Shown: positions 6,586-12,184 of the stretch, piece by piece
Numbering within the stretch: position 1 is the first letter of the stretch
Layout: every line of letters starts with the position of its first letter
DNA from: a bacterium BMS3Bbin07
Lineage (GTDB): Bacteria > Nitrospirota > Thermodesulfovibrionia > Thermodesulfovibrionales > JdFR-85
Direction of reading: 5' to 3'
Assembly: GCA_002898135.1 (NCBI GenBank)
Contig: BDTQ01000225.1
Location: 1-12,184, forward strand
DNA length: 12,184 nt
Made by a program: the position numbers and the translations under genes
Notes under the pieces: generated by a model
Told to the model about the DNA's origin: nothing
Databases searched by the model: none
Seen by the model: the letters and a program-made list of their open reading frames with translations, nothing else

Positions 6586-6860
6586 TAAAGCGGCAAATAA
6601 ATACAGGGTTTTTAAAAGGCACACACCCCTTAATCCCCTCTTGATAGAGGGGAAAGCAGAGGAAATAGAGAAAAGGTACGGAACGGGAACAGGGAACGGC
6701 GTGCAAGCAGGTAAAAGACAGTCTTGAGAAGGCAGGGAGAGTATTGTAACTCCCCTCTAAAAAGAGGGGGCAGGGGGGTGTGTAAAGAGCATGTTTTCAA
6801 CTGGTTAACTGCTTGATGTTGCTAACGAACATGCTCTCTGAATAATTGCCGGGTTAATAA
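6583..6860. mobile_element. MITE-like element, copy B (inverted relative to A)
   Basis: This is a roughly 278-bp element related to copy A but inverted. The right outer end, TTGCCGGGTTAATAA at 6846-6860, is the exact complement of A's left end; the left outer end, TAATAAAGCGGCAA at 6583-6596, is more diverged. Inner CACACCCC arms are at 6622-6652 and 6752-6782, with hairpins CCCCTCT-TGAT-AGAGGGG (6635-6652) and CCCCTCT-AAAA-AGAGGGG (6752-6769). A perfect 10-bp inverted repeat, AGAGCATGTT (6786-6795) and AACATGCTCT (6828-6837), lies near the right end. The centre, about 6655-6745, is hardly alignable with A. The left end boundary is approximate. There is no ORF of note. Confidence 0.72.
6819..6846 (+). 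promoter_or_regulatory. Candidate promoter for the solute-binding protein, within element B
   Basis: TTGCTA (6819-6824), a 16-bp spacer and AATAAT (6841-6846) resemble a sigma70 promoter (4 of 6 and 5 of 6 matches). It would give a leader of about 25 bases that includes the GAGG ribosome binding site. It lies wholly inside the MITE-like element; the equivalent position in copy A has a similar sequence facing the tusA-like gene. Confidence 0.4.
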
Positions 6861-6877
6861 TATTGAGGATATTGAAT

Positions 6878-8506
6878 ATGCATAGAACGAGATTACTTAT
6901 AACTGTACTGACATGTATTTCTGCCGGTCTCCTGTGGCTGACTGTGGCATCAGGTGCTGAGACAGCAGGGAATACTCCAGCCTATGGTGATGCCCTTGTT
7001 GTTGGCTCTATCGGGGAGCCGAGCATACTTATTCCCATGCTTGCCGGTGACAGTGCCTCCCATGAGATTGCCGGCCTTATATTCAACGGCCTGGTAAAGT
7101 ATGACACGGACCTTACAATAATAGGTGACCTTGCAGAGTCCTGGAAGATATCCGATGATGGCCTGACCATCACGTTTTACCTCAGGAAGGGTGTGAAGTG
7201 GGCCGACGGAGTGGAGTTTACTGCCGATGATGTGATGTTCGGCTACAGTACCATCATTGACGAAAAGACGCCGACGGCCTACAAGGAAGATTTCCTTCAG
7301 GTCAGGAAGGCAGAGGTCCTGGACAGGTATACCTTCAGGGTCACTTACGGAGAGCCCTTTGCACCTGCGCTCAGTACGTGGGGAAACCTCCCTGTACTGC
7401 CACGGCATCTCCTTGAAGGAAAAGATATAACAAAGACAGCTTTTGGAAGAAACCCTGTTGGCCTGGGGCCCTTTAAACTACAGCGATGGGATTCGGGGCA
7501 GAAACTCGTGCTTGCAGCGAACAAGGACTATTTTGAGGGAAGACCCTACCTCGATTACTACATATACAGGATAATCCCTGACCAGGCAACGATGTTTATG
7601 GAGCTCAGGGCCGGCGGGGTCGACCTGATGAGCCTTACACCCATACAGTACAGAAAACAGACTGATACTCCGTTTTACAGGAAGAACTTTCAGAAATTCC
7701 GTTATCCTGTCTTTGCCTATACATACCTTGGATTTAATCTCAAACACCCCTTTTTCAGGGATATCAACGTGAGGAGGGCGCTTGCCTATGCCATAGATAA
7801 GGAAGAGATTATCGATGTGGTGCTTTTCGGCCTCGGCTCTGTGGCAACAGGCCCCTATGTCCCTGAGACCTGGCCATACAATCCTGCAGTCAGGAGGTAT
7901 GAGTATAACCCTGATAAGGCAAAAGCGATTCTCAGGGAGGCCGGCTGGGAGGACACGGATGGTGACGGCATTCTTGATAAGGACGGCATTCCTTTTGAAT
8001 TTACAATCCTGACAAATATGGGCAACAGCCTCAGGGAGCGGACTGCAACCATTATCCAGTGGAGGCTTAAGCAGATCGGTGTCAAGGTGAACATAAGGAT
8101 ACTCGAGTGGAGCACTTTTATTAATGAATTTATTGACAAGAGGAGTTTTGAGGCAGTAATACTTGGCTGGTCGATAGGCCTTGACCCTGACCAATATGAT
8201 ATCTGGCATTCAAGCAAGACAGGTGAGAAGGAGTTTAATTTTGTATCCTACCGGAACAAGGAGGTGGACAGTCTGTTGGAGCAAGGGAGAAGGACTTTTG
8301 ATATTGAAAAGAGGAAGAGGGCCTACTACAGGATGCAGGAGATACTTGCAGAAGAGGTCCCCTATATCTTTCTCTATGTGCCTGACGCACTTCCGATAGT
8401 ACATAATAGATTCAGGGGGATAAAGCCCTCACCCATTGGCATATCCTACAACCTTCCAAAATGGTATGTGCCGAAGAAACTTCAGAGACACCATCTGATA
8501 CCTTAA
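6878..8506 (+). CDS. Oligopeptide-type ABC transporter solute-binding protein (SBP_bac_5)
   Basis: This is a 542-residue periplasmic binding protein of the family-5 class (OppA/DppA-like), which captures peptides, nickel complexes or other solutes. Residues 1-27 are a Sec signal peptide with a TVASGA-type cleavage region; Cys13 is not in a convincing lipobox. Family segments include DLAESWKISDDG at 84-95, LRKGVKWADG at 102-111, NPVGLGPFK at 192-200 and RRALAYAID at 299-307. DTDGDGILDKDG at 359-370 resembles an EF-hand loop, as I recall seeing often in this family. I chose the ATG at 6878, which has GAGG nine bases upstream; an in-frame TTG at 6863 would add 5 residues but overlaps that site. 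No permease or ATPase gene is in the window, so the partner transporter is elsewhere. Its stop shares TTAA with the convergent PPC gene. Confidence 0.93.
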   Translation: MHRTRLLITVLTCISAGLLWLTVASGAETAGNTPAYGDALVVGSIGEPSILIPMLAGDSASHEIAGLIFNGLVKYDTDLTIIGDLAESWKISDDGLTITFYLRKGVKWADGVEFTADDVMFGYSTIIDEKTPTAYKEDFLQVRKAEVLDRYTFRVTYGEPFAPALSTWGNLPVLPRHLLEGKDITKTAFGRNPVGLGPFKLQRWDSGQKLVLAANKDYFEGRPYLDYYIYRIIPDQATMFMELRAGGVDLMSLTPIQYRKQTDTPFYRKNFQKFRYPVFAYTYLGFNLKHPFFRDINVRRALAYAIDKEEIIDVVLFGLGSVATGPYVPETWPYNPAVRRYEYNPDKAKAILREAGWEDTDGDGILDKDGIPFEFTILTNMGNSLRERTATIIQWRLKQIGVKVNIRILEWSTFINEFIDKRSFEAVILGWSIGLDPDQYDIWHSSKTGEKEFNFVSYRNKEVDSLLEQGRRTFDIEKRKRAYYRMQEILAEEVPYIFLYVPDALPIVHNRFRGIKPSPIGISYNLPKWYVPKKLQRHHLIP

Positions 8507-8943
8507 CTGACGAATCCGAGCAATGAAAGCCCTGTCTCTGCGTCCGGGATTCTCCTGGCATCGATTCCCCTCAGTTCAAATATAACGACTTCAAGAATAA
8601 GAAAGACCTCCGAGTCTCTCCTGAGACAGCCGGATTTAACGGTGTCTTTTTTAGCATAGGCCCCATGGAAGTGTATCCTGGGTTCTTCTTCATCCCAAAA
8701 AATGGTTCCAAATCCAAAGGTCTCGTGACTTTCCCTGAGTTCTCTCCATACCGGTTTTGGCGGCATCTTCTCCTCTTCAGGACCAACAACAAAGCCGCCC
8801 TTCTTAAGGCCTCCAACAATGTGGAACATTGCCGACCTGATATCCTCTTTCCTGGCAACTTCTGTCAGGCCGTCAAGAAGGTCCTCTCCGTCACTAAAAC
8901 GTATAACTATTATCCTGCCGATACTTCCAACCCTGTATTCCAT
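8503..8943 (-). CDS. PPC/DUF296-domain protein
   Basis: This is a 146-residue protein consisting of a single PPC (DUF296) domain, named from plant and prokaryote conserved proteins. In plants it accompanies AT-hook DNA-binding motifs; bacterial stand-alone members form trimers and are often only presumed to bind DNA. Visible features are the N-terminal IIVIRFSDGEDLLDGL at 11-26, a glycine-rich segment HIVGGLKKG at 41-49, and HFHG at 91-94, whose His91 and His93 are the likely metal ligands. There is no AT-hook. The ATG at 8943 has a strong Shine-Dalgarno (AAGGAGG at 8950-8956). It lies 24 bp after the sensor kinase on the same strand, so they are probably co-transcribed. It meets the upstream plus-strand gene in a shared TTAA. 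The molecular function is unproven. Confidence 0.88.
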   Translation of the reverse strand: MEYRVGSIGRIIVIRFSDGEDLLDGLTEVARKEDIRSAMFHIVGGLKKGGFVVGPEEEKMPPKPVWRELRESHETFGFGTIFWDEEEPRIHFHGAYAKKDTVKSGCLRRDSEVFLILEVVIFELRGIDARRIPDAETGLSLLGFVS

Positions 8944-8967
8944 AGTTTCCTCCTTATTAATATCAGT

Positions 8968-11616
8968 TCAACTCTCTTCAAAAAGTGCTTCATGCAATAC
9001 CTGGCTGAGTTGCTGAAGTTTATAGGGTTTTGCCACAACGCCGTAAAAGCCGTATTTCCTGTAGTCAGCCATTATCGGGTCGTTGGAATAACCGCTTGAG
9101 ACAATTGCCTTGACCACCGGACAGATTTCAAGCAGTTTACCTATGGCATCCTTTCCTCCCATGCCTCCCGGTACAGTCAGATCCATGATCACTGCATCAT
9201 AGGGCTCTCCGGATTCCCTTGCTTTTTTGTAAATTTCAAGCATTTCAGCGCCGTCTGCTGCAAACTCGACTTCGTATCCGATAAGTCTGAGCATCTGTCC
9301 GGCAACATCTCTGACGATTCCTTCATCATCCATTATGAGAATTTTCCCCCAACCGGTATGGATTTTTTCCTCAAAATCCGCTACTGCAGGACTCTGTTTC
9401 AACGATGCGGGAAGATAGATATGGAAGGTTGTTCCGATGTCGGGTTCAGATTCCACGGTAATGTATCCGTCATGTTTCCTGATAATGGAATAGGTGATTG
9501 CAAGTCCGAGCCCGTTTCCCTTCTCTTTGGTGGTAAAGTATGGGTCAAATATCTTTTGAAGGTGTTTTTTCGGGATTCCAATGCCCTGGTCTTGTATAGA
9601 TAATTTAATAAAATCTCCCTCTTTCAAAGGCAGCATTTCTTCTGACCCGACTGATATGTTTTCTGCACTTACCTCAACCGTTCCGCCGCCTGGCATGGCT
9701 TGCTGGGCATTAATTATGAGATTGTCTATGACCTGACTGAACTGTGCCTTATCTATCTCTACCGGCCGGAGGTCTTCTGCAATGGAGACCTTACACAAGA
9801 CGTTAGACCCCCTTAATGCAAAACATGATGAGTCCTTTATTATCTCTGCTACCGAGGCTGTTTTTTTCACAACCTCTCCGCCCTTTGCAAAGGTCAGCAG
9901 TTGTCTGGTCAGGCCCTTGGCCCGCAAAGATGCCTTTTCCGCATCCGTCAATCTCTCGAATATTTTATCTTCAGGCTTTATATAAGTTTTTGCGATGGAG
10001 ATGTTGCCCAGAATTGCAGTCAACAGGTTGTTGAAATCATGGGCTATCCCACCGGCAAGTACACCTAATGATTCGAGTTTCTGTGTTTTTAATATCTCTC
10101 CCTCCAGCTTCAGTTTCTCCGTAATATCGCGAAGCACAAGGACCACACCGATAACTTCACCCTTCCTGTCACAGATGGGCGCAGCGCTGTCGGCTATAAT
10201 CCGCTCTGTGCCGTCTCTGGCTTTAAGGACTGTATTGTCTGCAAAACCAACGATACTCCGGGTTTTCAGTACCTTCACTGCGGGGTTCTCTACGGGTTCT
10301 CTGGTCTTTTCATTGATTATGTGGAATATCTCGGTCAGAGGTTTTTTAACGGCATCTGTCTGTCTCCAGCCTGTAAGCTCTTCTGCTATCTTGTTTATCA
10401 GAACAATATTTCCATCTGTGTCGGTAGTTATAACGCCATCGCCGATTGACTGCAGGGTTACGGCAAGTCGTTCTTTTTCAGCGGCAATTGTTTCTTCTGC
10501 ACGGGAGCGCTCAATTGCTGTAGCGAGTACATTGGATACGGCCTGGAGGAAGTGAATATCATCTTTGGTGAATTTGCGAAAACTGGTTGTATGTGCACCG
10601 AGGATACCAAAGGGCCGTTCCTTTCCATGAATGATAACGCTTACACCACTTACTACTCCGTGGTCGGTGAGCAACTGCGGACCTCTGAACCGGCTTTCAG
10701 TCCGGAGGTCTTCAACAACGACCGGCTTGCTGGAGAAAAGGGTATATCCAGCCTGTGAGTCTCTCTCTGTTCCAACTGTTGTATGCCCTGTAAGCCCGTC
10801 TTTCCAGCCCACACCGGCACGTAACAGGAATTCGTCGCCATCCGGAAGTAGTTCCAGTACCTTGCAATACTCCACTTCAAGGGTACGGGCAACAAAGGAA
10901 ACAGCTTCCTCCATCAGTGTGGAAGGCCCGGTACCGGAAAGTGCGCGCTGCCCGAGTTCAGCCACGACTGCCTGCTGGTTCGCGCGGACTTTAAGTTTTT
11001 CCCTTGACAGTTCACGTTCGGTGACATCGCTTGATGTTAATACAAATCCGGCAAGTTCGCCTTTTTCGTCCAGTATGCCGGAGACTCTTGATTCAAGTAT
11101 CCTGGTCCCGTCTTCCGTCTCCTGCCTTATTGTATATCTGTATTCGCCTTCTTCCCTGACCTTTTCCATGGCGTGACCAAAATGGGCCGGGTCTACCTTT
11201 TCTCTTGTATGCATCTCCATGACAGTCCGTCCAATGACCTCATCTGCCTTGTAACCAAAAAACTTTTCAGCCACCGGATTATAGTAGATTATACGAAACT
11301 CCAGGTCTGTGGCAGCCATGGCCATGTCTGCAAATGAGCGCATTATGTTGTCAAGATAAACTGTTTTCCTTGTCAGAGCCCTTTCGGTCTCCCGAAGGTG
11401 TTTAACAAGAAAAGCAACAATGGAAGCAATGATTAGGGAAAGCACAAAAGCATCAACAGCGCCTGTCATGAGTAGACCGGGACGGACTTCTCCATAAATT
11501 ATCAGCCCTGTAATGACATTTGTCAGCGCTGTCAGGATTTCCGTCAGAAGCACTGATATCCAGACAAGATGCCACAGACTTGCTGTCTTAAGCTTATGAA
11601 CGATTTGTGATATCAT
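8968..11616 (-). CDS. Membrane-anchored PAS-GAF-PAS hybrid sensor histidine kinase with C-terminal receiver
   Basis: This is an 882-residue hybrid two-component kinase. Two membrane segments (about 16-40 and 48-71) with a very short loop give no sizeable periplasmic sensor. A PAS domain with PAC follows (about 86-200), then a GAF domain (about 213-372), a second PAS (about 383-500), a dimerisation/phosphoacceptor domain with His526 in AGGIAHDFNN, and a HATPase with N-box Asn636, DQGIGIP at 676-682 and GNGLGL at 700-705. A receiver domain (about 757-878) has Asp763/Asp764, phosphoacceptor Asp812 and Lys863. The AHDFNNLL signature puts it with NtrB-like/HPK4 kinases. All catalytic residues look intact. 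The input is probably cytoplasmic, through PAS/GAF. No HPt or DNA-binding regulator is nearby. The ATG at 11616 lacks a clear Shine-Dalgarno but no better start is visible. Confidence 0.93.
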   Translation of the reverse strand: MISQIVHKLKTASLWHLVWISVLLTEILTALTNVITGLIIYGEVRPGLLMTGAVDAFVLSLIIASIVAFLVKHLRETERALTRKTVYLDNIMRSFADMAMAATDLEFRIIYYNPVAEKFFGYKADEVIGRTVMEMHTREKVDPAHFGHAMEKVREEGEYRYTIRQETEDGTRILESRVSGILDEKGELAGFVLTSSDVTERELSREKLKVRANQQAVVAELGQRALSGTGPSTLMEEAVSFVARTLEVEYCKVLELLPDGDEFLLRAGVGWKDGLTGHTTVGTERDSQAGYTLFSSKPVVVEDLRTESRFRGPQLLTDHGVVSGVSVIIHGKERPFGILGAHTTSFRKFTKDDIHFLQAVSNVLATAIERSRAEETIAAEKERLAVTLQSIGDGVITTDTDGNIVLINKIAEELTGWRQTDAVKKPLTEIFHIINEKTREPVENPAVKVLKTRSIVGFADNTVLKARDGTERIIADSAAPICDRKGEVIGVVLVLRDITEKLKLEGEILKTQKLESLGVLAGGIAHDFNNLLTAILGNISIAKTYIKPEDKIFERLTDAEKASLRAKGLTRQLLTFAKGGEVVKKTASVAEIIKDSSCFALRGSNVLCKVSIAEDLRPVEIDKAQFSQVIDNLIINAQQAMPGGGTVEVSAENISVGSEEMLPLKEGDFIKLSIQDQGIGIPKKHLQKIFDPYFTTKEKGNGLGLAITYSIIRKHDGYITVESEPDIGTTFHIYLPASLKQSPAVADFEEKIHTGWGKILIMDDEGIVRDVAGQMLRLIGYEVEFAADGAEMLEIYKKARESGEPYDAVIMDLTVPGGMGGKDAIGKLLEICPVVKAIVSSGYSNDPIMADYRKYGFYGVVAKPYKLQQLSQVLHEALFEES

Positions 11617-11693
11617 GGATCAGGGTTTAATAGTTATAACTGTAAAGTATCGATTGGACCTGCAATAATTCTAACATGATTTGTCGACACTTG

Positions 11694-11721
11694 AGTATAT
11701 AAAAATAAAGCTAATACCCAA
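11694..11721 (-). promoter_or_regulatory. Weak candidate promoter for the sensor kinase
   Basis: Minus-strand TTGGGT (11716-11721), a 16-bp spacer and TATACT (11694-11699) lie about 78 bp upstream of the kinase ATG. The -10 matches at 5 of 6 and the -35 only at 3 of 6. The rest of the 206-bp gap between the kinase and the HD/HDOD gene shows no gene or repeat that I can support. Confidence 0.3.
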
Positions 11722-11822
11722 ATCCAGCCATAAAAAACCTCAACCAAGGGAAGGAAGTGTTTATTATATCGCTTTCAACAACCATTTATCACTGAAATCG
11801 GGCAATAAATCCAAGAGGTTGG

Positions 11823-12184
11823 CTACAGAGTAAAGAGTTCCTGCATTGTTGCGGCTTCTTCTCCAGCCTTTTCCCGGACTTTCTTTAGCTTGCCTTCATC
11901 AAGTGAAAGCTCCAGCACAATGGCGTCGTGCTCTTCGGTCCATATGCCATCGTCTTCGATTTTAGGGAAGAAGCTCCTTGATAGTGCTTCTGCAAGAGAT
12001 ATGACAGATGAGGTCTCCCTGTAACGAGTACACATTGAGGGCTTGTGGTGATATCTGACCGAGCATACAATCTCCTCAGGCAGCAGGGCATTTTCGAGAA
12101 AATTTCCTCCTGCTGCGGGATGGTCAATCCCGAAGACCTCTCTTTCCTTCAGAGAGATATTATCTGAAGACAGCATTGATATAT
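11823..12184 (-). CDS. HD/HDOD-domain protein, C-terminal part (runs off the window)
   Basis: The frame is open to the right edge without a stop, so the 117-residue stretch beginning at the ATG at 12176 is probably the C-terminal part of a longer protein. The segment KEREVFGIDHPAAGGNFLE, followed by LPEEIVCSVRYHHKP, matches the later part of an HD-superfamily domain as found in HDOD proteins: a His in DHP, then HH in RYHHKP. ISLAEALSRS resembles the following helix. HDOD proteins usually act in signalling and regulation, often without phosphodiesterase activity. Whether the protein has N-terminal receiver or other domains cannot be seen. It is on the same strand as the hybrid kinase, with a 206-bp gap, so co-transcription is uncertain but a signalling neighbourhood is plausible. 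Confidence 0.68.
   Translation of the reverse strand, partial: ISMLSSDNISLKEREVFGIDHPAAGGNFLENALLPEEIVCSVRYHHKPSMCTRYRETSSVISLAEALSRSFFPKIEDDGIWTEEHDAIVLELSLDEGKLKKVREKAGEEAATMQELFTL

Noticed and set aside
7952..7987. EF-hand-like DTDGDGILDKDG loop in the binding protein as a novel calcium switch
   Set aside because: As I recall, this acidic loop is common across family-5 binding proteins, so it is not specific to this gene.
7478..8209. Long minus-strand ORF of 243 codons antisense to the solute-binding protein gene
   Set aside because: It lies wholly opposite a clear family-5 binding-protein gene, has no recognisable motif and looks like a shadow of its codon pattern.
9995..11176. Plus-strand ORFs of 186 and 181 codons opposite the sensor kinase
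   Set aside because: Serine-rich, motif-free translations antisense to intact PAS/GAF/kinase domains; typical shadow ORFs.

Overview
The window reads as ordinary chromosomal DNA of a free-living Gram-negative-type bacterium. The gene mix is a RimO/NadA housekeeping cluster, a periplasmic lytic transglycosylase with a DUF4124 domain, TusA- and GYD-family small proteins, a DUF401 membrane protein and a large PAS/GAF hybrid kinase. With intergenic CACACCCC-type hairpin repeats and a CCACAGAG inverted repeat, this recalls Nitrospirota or Desulfobacterota-like genomes. That placement is an impression from gene content, not a computed assignment. I see no rRNA, tRNA, CRISPR array, phage gene or transposase.

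Layout. Positions 85-3999 are a minus-strand cluster in the order lytic transglycosylase, nadA, rimO, M50 membrane protease. The transglycosylase-nadA gap is 29 bp, nadA and rimO share one base (TAGTG), and rimO and the protease overlap as ATGA, so co-transcription and translational coupling are likely. Upstream on the same strand is a tusA-like gene (4131-4367) with its own strong Shine-Dalgarno and a 12-bp stem-loop after it. A GYD-domain gene (4790-5074, minus) and a DUF401 gene (5404-6585, plus) diverge across a CCACAGAG inverted repeat. An oligopeptide-type solute-binding protein follows (6878-8506, plus). It meets a PPC/DUF296 gene (8503-8943, minus) tail to tail in a shared TTAA. The PPC gene lies 24 bp behind an 882-residue hybrid sensor kinase (8968-11616, minus). 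The window ends inside an HD/HDOD-type gene (11823 to the edge, minus).

The most distinctive structure is a pair of related MITE-like elements, A (4465-4706) and B (about 6583-6860), in inverted orientation on either side of the GYD-DUF401 segment. Each has 14-15 bp outer terminal inverted repeats (TTATTAAMCCGGCAA type) and, inside, a second pair of CACACCCC arms carrying CCCCTCT hairpins. The same element end faces outward in both copies, toward tusA on the left and the solute-binding protein on the right, and carries a promoter-like sequence. Element B fills the DUF401-binding-protein gap completely and its outer repeat overlaps the DUF401 stop codon.

Two genes (transglycosylase and DUF401) have a good -10 hexamer 5-8 bp before the start codon and no Shine-Dalgarno, which suggests leaderless transcripts. 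rimO carries an in-frame array of five heptanucleotide repeats in the linker between its two iron-sulphur domains. I found no convincing new multi-gene defence or metabolic system.
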